Source of the DNA: Mailhella sp.
Lineage (GTDB): Bacteria; Desulfobacterota; Desulfovibrionia; Desulfovibrionales; Desulfovibrionaceae
DNA: 25,222 bases
NCBI GenBank assembly: GCA_017940105.1
Contig: JAGAZG010000114.1
Span: 1 to 25,222 of the forward strand
Reading direction: 5' to 3'
The position numbers and the translations under genes are program-made. Each line of letters starts with the position of its first letter. Within the stretch, counting starts at the first letter, position 1. Positions 15,280 through 22,487 of the stretch are shown piece after piece. The notes beneath the pieces are model-generated. The model made no database searches. It was not told where the DNA came from and saw only the letters and a program-made list of their open reading frames with translations.

Positions 15280-16539
15280 TCAATCCTGCTCATTCACGCG
15301 CCGGATATCGGCTCCCACAGCCGAAAGCTTGTCCACAAGATGATCATATCCCCGGTCAATGTGGTAGACGCGCTGCACCTTTGTTTCACCCTCCGCTGCG
15401 AGTCCGGCAAGCACAAGGGCCGCCCCAGCGCGGAGATCCGAAGCCATCACAGGCGCCCCTTCAAGTTTTCTGCCTCCCCGCACAAGAGCCGAAGATCCAT
15501 TGACCTGTATGTCTGCTCCCATGCGCACAAGTTCCTGCACATGCATGAACCGATTTTCAAAAATATTTTCCTTCACCATGCCAGAGCCTTCAGCACAGCA
15601 AAGCAAAACCATGAGCTGGGCCTGCATATCCGTGGGAAAGCCAGGATGGGGCTGCGTGCTTATGTCCACCGACTTCAGCGGAGACGGAGCACTCGCAAGA
15701 AGGCCTCCCTGCTGTTCTTCTATCACCATGCCGGCTTCGCGCAGCTTTCCTATGACGGCGGCCATGTCGCCAGAAGGGCAGTTTTTGACCAGCAGCTCGC
15801 CGCCTGTAACGCCTGCGGCGACAAGAAACGTGCCGGCTTCAATACGGTCGGGCATAATGTCATAGCTGCATCCGTACAGCCTTTCCACTCCCCTGACCGT
15901 GATGACGCTGCTGCCCTGCCCTTCAATGTGCGCGCCGCAGCGGTTGAGAAAATTAGCCAGGTCAACGATCTCCGGCTCTCTGGCGACATTTTCCATGACC
16001 GTTTCTCCCTGTGCAAGGCAGGCCGCCATAAGGGCGTTTTCCGTGCCGCCGACCGTGGGCATGGCAAAGCTGAAATGCGCACCCTTGAGTCCGTCAGGAC
16101 AGACTCCATGAATATAGCCGTTCTGCAAGTCAAAATGCGCGCCCATTTCTTCCAGAGCCAAAAGGTGCTGATCCACCGGGCGGGCTCCTATGGCACATCC
16201 TCCGGGCAGGGACACGCGCGCTTCGCGTTTGCGTGCGAGCAACGGTCCAAGGCAAAGCACAGAAGCCCGCATGGTCTTAACCAAATCATAAGGAGCTTCA
16301 ATGCCCATTTCGCCGTTGCAGACGCAGGCATGCCCGTCCTTCCACGTTGTCTGGCGGCCAAGGATATTGAGCAGCCTGATGGTTGTGCGTATATCCCTAA
16401 GGTCCGGAACGTTGCCGTAATGCACCTCGCCGTCCACGGCTATCGATGCCATAAGTATGGGCAAGGCGGCGTTTTTTGATCCGCTGACCGTTATCTCGCC
16501 TTTGAGCGGAATTCCGCCTCTTATAAGAAAACTGTCCAT
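15280..16539 (-). CDS. murA: UDP-N-acetylglucosamine 1-carboxyvinyltransferase
   Basis: MurA transfers enolpyruvate from PEP to UDP-GlcNAc, the first committed step of peptidoglycan synthesis, and is the fosfomycin target. From ATG 16539 it is 419 residues, equal to E. coli MurA, and opens MDSFLIRGGIPLKGEI with K22-N23 in place. The catalytic cysteine is C115 in GGCAIGARPVD, so this is the fosfomycin-sensitive (Cys) form by motif. An upstream TTG at 16560 would add seven residues with no support; GGAGG lies 4 nt before 16539. The gene is divergent from tRNA-His, and comEC follows. Confidence 0.97.
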   Translation of the reverse strand: MDSFLIRGGIPLKGEITVSGSKNAALPILMASIAVDGEVHYGNVPDLRDIRTTIRLLNILGRQTTWKDGHACVCNGEMGIEAPYDLVKTMRASVLCLGPLLARKREARVSLPGGCAIGARPVDQHLLALEEMGAHFDLQNGYIHGVCPDGLKGAHFSFAMPTVGGTENALMAACLAQGETVMENVAREPEIVDLANFLNRCGAHIEGQGSSVITVRGVERLYGCSYDIMPDRIEAGTFLVAAGVTGGELLVKNCPSGDMAAVIGKLREAGMVIEEQQGGLLASAPSPLKSVDISTQPHPGFPTDMQAQLMVLLCCAEGSGMVKENIFENRFMHVQELVRMGADIQVNGSSALVRGGRKLEGAPVMASDLRAGAALVLAGLAAEGETKVQRVYHIDRGYDHLVDKLSAVGADIRRVNEQD

Positions 16540-16565
16540 GCTGCCTCCATGGTCAGACAATTTGC

Positions 16566-16594
16566 TTGACTATTTGCACATATTCCCATAGAAA
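16566..16594 (+). promoter_or_regulatory. Promoter of tRNA-His
   Basis: TTGACT (16566-16571), a 17-nt spacer and TAGAAA (16589-16594) place the transcription start near 16601, a few bases before the tRNA. The spacing and position are what a tRNA promoter should have. Confidence 0.6.
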
Positions 16595-16607
16595 TTTTTT
16601 CTGCACG

Positions 16608-16683
16608 GCGAATGTAGCTCAGTTGGAAGAGCACCTGATTGTGGCTCAGGGGGTCGCAGGTTCAAACCCTGTCATTCGCCCCA
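16608..16683 (+). tRNA. tRNA-His (anticodon GUG)
   Basis: The acceptor stem GCGAATG (16608-16614) pairs fully with CATTCGC (16673-16679). The D-arm starts TAGCTCAG, the anticodon stem CCTGA/TCAGG encloses the loop TTGTGGC with anticodon GTG, and the T-arm is GCAGG-TTCAAAC-CCTGT. CCA is encoded (16681-16683). The base before the acceptor stem is G (16607) and the discriminator is C (16680), so the extra G-1 pair that identifies tRNA-His is encoded in the gene. Confidence 0.97.
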
Positions 16684-16692
16684 TTTTTATTT

Positions 16693-16713
16693 CCCGCAAA
16701 AGCGGGTTTTTTT
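16693..16713 (+). terminator. Intrinsic terminator of tRNA-His
   Basis: CCCGC (16693-16697), loop AAAA and GCGGG (16702-16706) are followed by seven T (16707-16713), ten bases after the encoded CCA. On the minus strand the hairpin lacks a U-run, so it serves mainly the tRNA. Confidence 0.85.
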
Positions 16714-16721
16714 GTGCCCTT

Positions 16722-17513
16722 TTACAGGTCGAGCGCCAGCCCGACCGGGCAGTGATCAGAACCGTAGACATTATCTTCTATCCAGGCGTCGCGAACATGG
16801 TCTTTTAATTCTTCAGAAACAAAAAAGTAGTCCAGTCTCCACCCGATATTTCTCTCACGCGCACGCGTCTTGTAAGACCACCAGCTGTAAGCTCCTTCGC
16901 AATCGCCATGCACATGGCGGAAGGTATCAATATAGCCGGCGCTGACAAAATCATCCATCCATGCCCGCTCTTCGGGCAGGAAACCTGTATTGCACTCGTT
17001 TTCTTTTGGCCGCGCGAGATCGACCGCCCTGTGCGATATGTTGAAATCTCCGCAGACGACAATGGGCTTGTCCTTCCGCAGTTCCTCGGCATAGTCAAAA
17101 AACGCATTGAAAAAGCCCATCTTGTACGGCAGACGCTTAAAAACACCTTTGGCCAGTTCCTCACCGCCGTTTGGAAAATAAATATTGAAAAAATGCAGCT
17201 CAGGAAACTCCAGATGGAGCACCCGCCCCTCTCCCTGAAAATCAGGATCGGGCAATTCTGATTCCACGTACAGCGGAATCCTGCGGCTGAACACCGCGAC
17301 GCCGGAATAGCCTTTTTTCACTTTGCAGGCCGACCAACTGGCATTCCATCCGTCAGGTTCGCGCTGCGCGGCTGTTAGCTGCTCCGGCGCGGCCTTGGTT
17401 TCCTGAAGGCCGATGACATCACAGGTGTTGCCGGCAAACCAAGACCAATCAGGTTTTGCACTGATGGCTCGGAATCCATTGACATTCCATGAATTAAAAC
17501 GCATGAGGGCCAT
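16722..17513 (-). CDS. xth: Exodeoxyribonuclease III
   Basis: This Mg-dependent AP endonuclease and 3'-5' exonuclease acts in base excision repair. The 263-residue protein belongs to the EEP superfamily. Seen in order are WNVNGFRA (9-16), GLQETKA with E38, YSGVAVFSR, FNIYFPNGG, VVCGDFNISHR (catalytic Asp and Asn) and the C-terminal GSDHCPVGLAL with D253-H254. I chose ATG 17513 because GAAGGAG lies 9 nt upstream; an ATG 30 nt further out would place that ribosome site inside the protein. It is divergent from murI, with a 203-nt shared upstream region. Confidence 0.93.
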   Translation of the reverse strand: MALMRFNSWNVNGFRAISAKPDWSWFAGNTCDVIGLQETKAAPEQLTAAQREPDGWNASWSACKVKKGYSGVAVFSRRIPLYVESELPDPDFQGEGRVLHLEFPELHFFNIYFPNGGEELAKGVFKRLPYKMGFFNAFFDYAEELRKDKPIVVCGDFNISHRAVDLARPKENECNTGFLPEERAWMDDFVSAGYIDTFRHVHGDCEGAYSWWSYKTRARERNIGWRLDYFFVSEELKDHVRDAWIEDNVYGSDHCPVGLALDL

Positions 17514-17609
17514 AAGCTCTTTCTCCTTCGGGCAAATGTACACAGCACGGACGCCAAACTCAAGCGAAAAGCAGGCAGCACGATCATGGCATCACGCAGA
17601 CGCCCCGTA

Positions 17610-17638
17610 TTGACCGCGTGCTCTCTGAAGGCTAAATT
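17610..17638 (+). promoter_or_regulatory. Candidate sigma70 promoter of murI
   Basis: TTGACC (17610-17615), a 17-nt spacer and TAAATT (17633-17638) lie in the xth-murI divergent region. The start site would be near 17645, at the foot of a hairpin. Confidence 0.5.
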
Positions 17639-17645
17639 CATCAGC

Positions 17646-17664
17646 AGCCTGCACGATGCAGGCT
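17646..17664 (+). promoter_or_regulatory. 5'-terminal stem-loop in the murI leader
   Basis: AGCCTGCA (17646-17653) pairs perfectly with TGCAGGCT (17657-17664) through a 3-nt loop, then TTT. It begins where the predicted murI mRNA begins, 53 nt before the start codon. It could stabilise the mRNA or be a weak terminator; the U-run is too short to be sure. Confidence 0.4.
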
Positions 17665-17716
17665 TTCCCTGGCCGCTTTTCTTTTATGGACGGTCAACTG
17701 ACCAAAAAGAGGAAAC

Positions 17717-18604
17717 ATGCTCGCGTCACAAGGTATAACATCAGCGCAATCTGCCCTCAGGGAACTGCCCATCGGACTCTTTGACTCCGGCGTAGGAGGC
17801 ATGACTGTGCTGAGGGCCATGCGCGGCATACTGCCGAACGAGTCTTTTCTGTATCTGGGAGATACAGCCCGCTCTCCATATGGTCCTAAAAGCGTCGAGA
17901 CCGTGCAGGAATACGCTCTTGAAGCAGCAGCCGAACTTTTGCGCCGCGGCATCAAAATGCTTGTCATCGCGTGCAATACGGCAACCGCAGCCGCTCTTGA
18001 AAAAATACGGGATACGTTTCCGCAAATCGAAACCATCGGAGTGATTGAACCCGGCGCAGAAGCTGCATGCCGAGCAACGCATACGGGCAGAATTGCCGTC
18101 ATCGCCACCCATGGTACCATACGGGGCCGGGCCTATGAACAGGCCATACTCAGGCGCATGCCGCAGGCGGAACTCTTCCCCGTCCCCTGTCCGCTTTTTG
18201 TAGCCATGGCGGAAGACGGGCTTGTTGAAGGTCCGCTGGCCACGGGCATAGCTGCGCGTTACCTTGACCCCGTGTTTCGCATTCCCCGGGAACAGGGGCT
18301 GGAAACTCCAGACACCCTTGTACTCGCCTGCACGCACTTCCCTTTGCTGCAATCAGCCATTGCAGAAGTGGCCGGTCCCGGCGTCACACTGGTAGACTCA
18401 GCAACAAACACCGCGCGCGCGGTAAAAAAAATCCTCCGTGAAAAGCACCTTGACAGGGGCAGCGGCCCTTCTGCCGGCATACCGCTCTGCCCTGGTTCTA
18501 CGCGCTTTCTTACCACGGACGATACCGACCGCTTTACGCGGCTCGGTGAACTCTTTCTTGGAATGACGCTCGCCCCATGCACTGTCGAACTGGTGAAAAT
18601 CTGA
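17717..18604 (+). CDS. murI: Glutamate racemase
   Basis: MurI makes D-glutamate for peptidoglycan by two-base racemisation in the cytoplasm. Key elements are GLFDSGVGGMTVL (20-32, with D23 and S24), LGDTARSPYG, the first catalytic cysteine C86 in ACNTAT and the second C204 in ACTHFPLL. At 295 residues it is slightly longer than usual, with about 17 extra N-terminal residues before LPIGLFDSG. ATG 17717 has GAGG 4 nt upstream, which supports keeping them. truA follows after 13 nt, so the two are probably one transcript. Confidence 0.96.
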   Translation: MLASQGITSAQSALRELPIGLFDSGVGGMTVLRAMRGILPNESFLYLGDTARSPYGPKSVETVQEYALEAAAELLRRGIKMLVIACNTATAAALEKIRDTFPQIETIGVIEPGAEAACRATHTGRIAVIATHGTIRGRAYEQAILRRMPQAELFPVPCPLFVAMAEDGLVEGPLATGIAARYLDPVFRIPREQGLETPDTLVLACTHFPLLQSAIAEVAGPGVTLVDSATNTARAVKKILREKHLDRGSGPSAGIPLCPGSTRFLTTDDTDRFTRLGELFLGMTLAPCTVELVKI

Positions 18605-18617
18605 GGAGCATACGCTG

Positions 18618-19469
18618 ATGCCCCGCCTGAGACTCACCATCGCCTATGTCGGTACGCATTACCATGGCTGGCAGATACAGGCCCGCAAAGACGGAGAGGA
18701 GCCTCCGACCGTCCAGGCTTTCGTAGAAAAGGCAGTTTCTCATGTTGCCGGACGCCCGACCCATGTGCAGGGCGCCGGCCGCACCGATTCAGGCGTGCAT
18801 GCAGAAGCGCAGACAGCACATTGCGACATTCCCGAAGAACGTTCTCATGTACGATGGAAGCTGGCCCTTAACACACTGCTGCCACATGACATCCGCGTTC
18901 TGGATGCGCGTCTTGCGCCAGACAGTTTTGATGCGTGCCGCAGTGTTTTCCGCAAGCAGTATACCTATTCGCTTTGGCTTGACCAGTTCTGCACGCCGCC
19001 CCGGCTTTACCCCTTCGTCTGGGCCTGCGGCCCTCTTGACCTGAAAAGGCTGGACGCTGCGATTCCTCATCTTACAGGGGTTCACGACTTTGCCAGCATG
19101 CAGAATGCCGGCACTCCGCACAAAAGCACGGTGCGCACCCTGTTCAGCATACGCCGGCGTTCTGGAAACGTCCTGCAGAATGACGGCGACTGCGGCGGCT
19201 CAGTTGCGGATGTTCTGGCTGGACTGCAGGAAGATCGCAAACGCCTGGATCTCGTATTTGAAGCGGACGGCTTTTTAAAACAGATGGTTCGCAATCTCAC
19301 CGGGCTGCTTGCGGCATGCGGCAGGGGCGATTTTGATCCAGATGACATTCCAGCGCTCCTGGAATCCCGCGACAGGCGAAGGGCACCCTTTACCGCTCCT
19401 CCTCAGGGATTGACCATGAGCAGCATCTGGTACAAAGACGAACCTATGCCTCCCGGATGGGAAAAATAA
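18618..19469 (+). CDS. truA: tRNA pseudouridine(38-40) synthase TruA
   Basis: TruA converts U38, U39 and U40 of the anticodon arm to pseudouridine. The 283-residue protein opens RLRLTIAYVGTHYHGWQIQ and has the catalytic motif GAGRTDSGVHA with D57. RKQYTYSLW and GVHDFASMQNAG are further family landmarks, and the C-terminal helix DGFLKQMVRNLTGLL is intact. There is a modest insertion around residues 178-208 (SGNVLQNDGDCGGSVADVLAG) compared with E. coli. The ATG has GAGGAG 12 nt upstream, overlapping the murI end. Confidence 0.96.
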   Translation: MPRLRLTIAYVGTHYHGWQIQARKDGEEPPTVQAFVEKAVSHVAGRPTHVQGAGRTDSGVHAEAQTAHCDIPEERSHVRWKLALNTLLPHDIRVLDARLAPDSFDACRSVFRKQYTYSLWLDQFCTPPRLYPFVWACGPLDLKRLDAAIPHLTGVHDFASMQNAGTPHKSTVRTLFSIRRRSGNVLQNDGDCGGSVADVLAGLQEDRKRLDLVFEADGFLKQMVRNLTGLLAACGRGDFDPDDIPALLESRDRRRAPFTAPPQGLTMSSIWYKDEPMPPGWEK

Positions 19470-19511
19470 GTCACGTAAAGCAGGAAAAGCAAACCTTGCG
19501 GAGATGCAAAC

Positions 19512-20582
19512 GTGGCTCGTACATCTGACAATCTTTTTTTTGAAGTTACCCGGCAGGAAGAAGGCCGGCGCCTTGACGCCGCTCTTACGGCATTGCTGCC
19601 CGATATGGGTCTGCGCGGACGGAGAAGGCTTTGCGAGCAAGGCCTTGCCCTTGTCAACGGCAAGCCTGCCCAGCCGGCTTATAAAGTACGTTCAGGACAG
19701 CGCATAGAGATTGCCAGCAAGACAGAGAAAGCCACCTCCAGTCAAATGCGTACAGATCTGAAGACGGCTCCCTGCGGCCAGATTAACGAAGAAATCCACG
19801 GCAGGCAAAATGATGACGCTGCATATGACGATGCCCGCCTTCTGCAGCGTTCGGCCCACCTTGCCCTGCTCTACAAGCCGTCAGGGATGCATACAGCGCA
19901 TCTTGCGGGGATATCAAATTGTTCACTGGAAAAAAGATTAAAAGAGCTTATTCCTGACGTCCCGCAAATTAATCTGTTAAACAGATTAGATCAGTTTACT
20001 TCCGGCATCGTCGCAGCAGCACTGGATGATGAGGGCACTGAGTTTTACCACACTGTCCAGAGCAATGGTTATCTTGAAAAACGATATCTTGCCATCCTTG
20101 AAGGCAGGCTCAGACGCCCTGTACTCGCGTGCGGAAGGATTCTTCAGGACAACAGGCGCCGTGTCAGGGTCCTGCAGGAATCTGACCAGGATTTTCACAG
20201 GCACACGTTTTTTTTTCCCATTGCAGAATTAGATGCCGTACGCTGCGCAGCACTGCTTTCCCGTGCCGGGTGTAGAGAATCGGAAGTGACTTGTCCGCGC
20301 GATGGAGCCACGCTGGCAGGATGCGTCATCTGCAGGGGAGCGCGCCATCAAATACGTGCGCACGCCGCAGCGCTTGGACATCCATTGCTCGGGGACGCCA
20401 AATACGGAGCGAAAAGCCTGACCGAAACATTTTTTCTGCACCATGCCAGACTGCTGCTCGACGGGATGGACATGTGCGTTCTCCCTCTGTGGCTGAAATA
20501 CATGGAGGGCGGCGGCAGCAATGTCTGTGAGAATGCCGTGCGCTGGCTGGACAGACCGCCGTCAAGACCTTTTTCCAAGTGA
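19512..20582 (+). CDS. RluA-family rRNA/tRNA pseudouridine synthase with S4 domain
   Basis: The 356-residue protein has an N-terminal S4 RNA-binding domain (about 12-60, RRLDAALTALLPDMGL and RLCEQGLALVNGKPAQ), a polar linker (about 75-112), and an RluA-type catalytic domain. The catalytic aspartate is D160 in NRLDQFTSG (HRLD in most homologues). KRYLAILEG and HQIRAHAAALGHPLLGDAKYG complete the fold. The target uridine cannot be assigned; RluC/RluD-like is the broad class. The start is GTG 19512, since no in-frame ATG exists and GGAG lies 8 nt upstream. The stretch 19900-20060 is noticeably more AT-rich than the flanks. Confidence 0.88.
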   Translation: MARTSDNLFFEVTRQEEGRRLDAALTALLPDMGLRGRRRLCEQGLALVNGKPAQPAYKVRSGQRIEIASKTEKATSSQMRTDLKTAPCGQINEEIHGRQNDDAAYDDARLLQRSAHLALLYKPSGMHTAHLAGISNCSLEKRLKELIPDVPQINLLNRLDQFTSGIVAAALDDEGTEFYHTVQSNGYLEKRYLAILEGRLRRPVLACGRILQDNRRRVRVLQESDQDFHRHTFFFPIAELDAVRCAALLSRAGCRESEVTCPRDGATLAGCVICRGARHQIRAHAAALGHPLLGDAKYGAKSLTETFFLHHARLLLDGMDMCVLPLWLKYMEGGGSNVCENAVRWLDRPPSRPFSK

Positions 20583-20584
20583 AG

Positions 20585-20616
20585 GAGGGAGGCTACAGTC
20601 AGCCTCCCTCTTATTC
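20585..20616 (+). terminator. Intrinsic terminator after the RluA-type gene
   Basis: GAGGGAGGCT (20585-20594) and AGCCTCCCTC (20601-20610) form a perfect 10-bp stem with a 6-nt loop, then TTATTC. It fills the 34-nt gap between convergent genes. The U-run is clear only in the plus direction. Confidence 0.75.
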
Positions 20617-21813
20617 TTAACGGATATACCCGCGCTTTTGCAGTTCTCTTAACTTGGCGGGCGTCTTGTTCATCATTCCCTGCCAGTCGTCGCCGCGGGC
20701 CCCCAGGTCTGCGTTGCGGCGTATGAGTTCGCCTGCGGTGTCATACAGTTCCTGATCGACGGCAAAATAAAGCATGGATTCTTGCCCGCGTCCTTTTTGA
20801 TTGACTTCGGCGCCAGCCTGGATCAGCGCAATGGCCGCCTTTTCGTGCTTATTAAGAACAGCGAGGTACAAGGGCGTCCCACCAGCTTTATTTCTCGCAT
20901 CAATGACAGCTCCGCCCTGGAGCAGAGCCTGAACCATTTTCTTATGATCGGTCTTTTCATGGTCGGCGACGTATGCCACATAGTGCATAGGCGTTTCTTT
21001 ATCCCTGTTTCTGGCGTTGGGATCAGCTCCGCGTTCCATGAGGACACGTGCCAAACCAGCATAGCCACTCCTCACGGCATTGTGCAGAAGCGTGCGGCCA
21101 TCTTCGCCAAAAGTTATGCCCATGCTCATGCCATGCCGCATGAATACGGACATAAGACGTGCAGCATTATTATCTGTTATGTAGGCAGGAGCAGGAAAGC
21201 CCATACTGTTTGCGAGCTTCCAGTCTGCTCCTCTTGAAAGCAGATACTCAGCAATATCTGCATGGCCTTCCTTGACCGCCAGCATCAGCGGTGTATTGCC
21301 ATTGGAATCTCTGCTGTTGACATCAATGCGGCCTTCAACATTCATGCGCACACTTTCAAGGTCGCCGCTGCGGCATGCCTGAAAAAGACCGGTTTTTGTT
21401 GCTCTGAAAGCAGGCTGTAACTGCAGCTGGCCAGAGGAAGGCCTTTCCAGCCCGCCTTCCAGGCGCACTCTGCCTGTCAGAACGCCTTCTGCCCAGGCAG
21501 CACGTTCATCGGTGCAGCGTGCCGCTGCCTCGGCAAGCGTAATATTATCTTTCAGCATGGCGGCGATGATCAGGCTGTCGAGGCGATCTTCCCACTGGCG
21601 CTGCGAAACCTGGACGCGTTCCGCATTCTGACCGCGCATGGCTTTGTTTAAAGCTTCCATCGCCTTGAAAAGTCTTTCTCCTGAAGCCTTGTAGCGACCT
21701 GACATGCCTGCAAGCTGCCACGCCTGCTCGCCTGTCAGTGCACATGCCTGGGGGCATGGCATAGTAACGGCGCTCAGGCACAGTATCAGGACCGAATTTC
21801 TGATAATGTTCAT
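20617..21813 (-). CDS. Exported ankyrin-repeat protein
   Basis: The 398-residue protein has a Sec-type signal peptide (hydrophobic 7-18, probable cleavage after QACA near 25). A helical, charged region follows (about 30-118) whose spacing of RQWEDRLDSL and CTDERAAWAEG faintly recalls LprI-type domains; that resemblance is weak. From about 140 to 375 there are about seven ankyrin repeats; the clearest are NGNTPLMLAVKEGHADIAEY and GGTPLYLAVLNKHEKAAIAL, and the third is degenerate. The protein should be periplasmic or surface-exposed. Substrate or partner is unknown. ATG 21813 has GGAGG 4 nt upstream. It is a single-gene unit between terminators. Confidence 0.82.
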   Translation of the reverse strand: MNIIRNSVLILCLSAVTMPCPQACALTGEQAWQLAGMSGRYKASGERLFKAMEALNKAMRGQNAERVQVSQRQWEDRLDSLIIAAMLKDNITLAEAAARCTDERAAWAEGVLTGRVRLEGGLERPSSGQLQLQPAFRATKTGLFQACRSGDLESVRMNVEGRIDVNSRDSNGNTPLMLAVKEGHADIAEYLLSRGADWKLANSMGFPAPAYITDNNAARLMSVFMRHGMSMGITFGEDGRTLLHNAVRSGYAGLARVLMERGADPNARNRDKETPMHYVAYVADHEKTDHKKMVQALLQGGAVIDARNKAGGTPLYLAVLNKHEKAAIALIQAGAEVNQKGRGQESMLYFAVDQELYDTAGELIRRNADLGARGDDWQGMMNKTPAKLRELQKRGYIR

Positions 21814-21861
21814 GATTCCTCCAGATCTTTTCGGGCATAAAAATATGGATTTTTCTGCATC

Positions 21862-21890
21862 ATGATACGTTCAAAAAAAAACGGCTGCAA
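21862..21890 (-). promoter_or_regulatory. Candidate promoter of the ankyrin gene with an A9/T9 tract in its spacer
   Basis: On the minus strand TTGCAG (21890-21885), a 17-nt spacer and TATCAT (21867-21862) precede the gene by about 48 nt. The spacer contains nine T (21881-21873). The -10 matches 5 of 6, while the -35 matches only the TTG. Confidence 0.35.
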
Positions 21891-22031
21891 GCGTGCATGC
21901 ATATGCGCCGCATGAATTTTCGACAAATATCTCATGGATAAATACAGAGGTTTATATTTCTCGATGCCGGAAACTGTGACAGTAATGCGCGTTTTCGGGC
22001 TGAATGAATGTTTCCTGAGCAAAAATATAAC

Positions 22032-22072
22032 GCAAAAGATCACTGCCGTATCATGCGGCAGTGATCTTTTGC
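22032..22072 (-). terminator. Strong palindromic terminator after rpsT
   Basis: A perfect 17-bp inverted repeat (22032-22048 with 22056-22072; arms read GCAAAAGATCACTGCCG) with a 7-nt loop lies 24 nt after the rpsT stop. On the minus strand it is followed by GTTATATTTTT. The arms carry A4 and T4 ends, so it could stop transcription from both sides. Confidence 0.85.
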
Positions 22073-22096
22073 ATCCGTTGCTGACAAAAAGCCAGT

Positions 22097-22360
22097 TTAA
22101 GCCATGGCGTTGACGGCCTTGGCCAAGCGCGAAACCTTGCGGGAGGCGTTCTTCTTGTGAATAACGCCCTTGCCGGCAATCCTGGCCAATGCCGAAGAGG
22201 CAATCTTCAGCTGTTCCTGTGCGGCGGCTTTGTCGTTATTCTTGATGGCAGCGCGCACCGCCTTAACCACGTTCTTGACGCGGGTGCGGGCGGCACGATT
22301 GCGAGCATTGCGCTTAACGCTCTGTTTTTGGCGTTTAATGGCAGAAGCATGGTTGGCCAC
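22097..22360 (-). CDS. rpsT: 30S ribosomal protein S20
   Basis: S20 binds 16S rRNA early in 30S assembly. The 87-residue, very basic protein opens VANHASAIKRQKQSVKRNAR and ends RKVSRLAKAVNAMA, as in bacterial S20. The true start is GTG 22360, since GGAGG sits 6 nt upstream (22367-22371) and S20 proteins begin at this point; an upstream in-frame start would add 19 residues across the ribosome site. A weak (non-AUG) start is known for S20 in other bacteria, where it matters for autoregulation; here that is only a parallel. Confidence 0.96.
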   Translation of the reverse strand: MANHASAIKRQKQSVKRNARNRAARTRVKNVVKAVRAAIKNNDKAAAQEQLKIASSALARIAGKGVIHKKNASRKVSRLAKAVNAMA

Positions 22361-22449
22361 TGTGATCCTCCAGATACGTATACCCTTTTGGGCGTGAGAT
22401 ACTTTGTCGGGCGGCACTAATGAATCCGTCCGTTATTGCCGGAACGGTC

Positions 22450-22479
22450 ATTATTATTCGTCCTTGTTCATTCTGTCAA
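22450..22479 (-). promoter_or_regulatory. Promoter of rpsT
   Basis: On the minus strand TTGACA (22479-22474, perfect consensus) and AATAAT (22455-22450, 5 of 6) are separated by 18 nt. They lie directly after the glyS stop, so rpsT can be expressed independently of glyQS. Confidence 0.6.
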
Positions 22480-22487
22480 GCATTGAG

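Noticed and set aside
15340..16479. A 379-codon open frame on the plus strand across murA
   Set aside because: The minus-strand frame is full-length MurA with its catalytic cysteine; the other frame has no family features.
17692..17703. GGTCA-AC-TGACC near the murI start as an operator
   Set aside because: The arms are only 5 bp, the centre is not symmetrical, and I know of no regulator with this site here.
21810..22043. A 77-codon frame between the ankyrin gene and rpsT
   Set aside because: It overlaps the ankyrin start and its promoter-like region, has no ribosome site, and lies in AT-rich intergenic DNA. I see no gene in 21891-22031.
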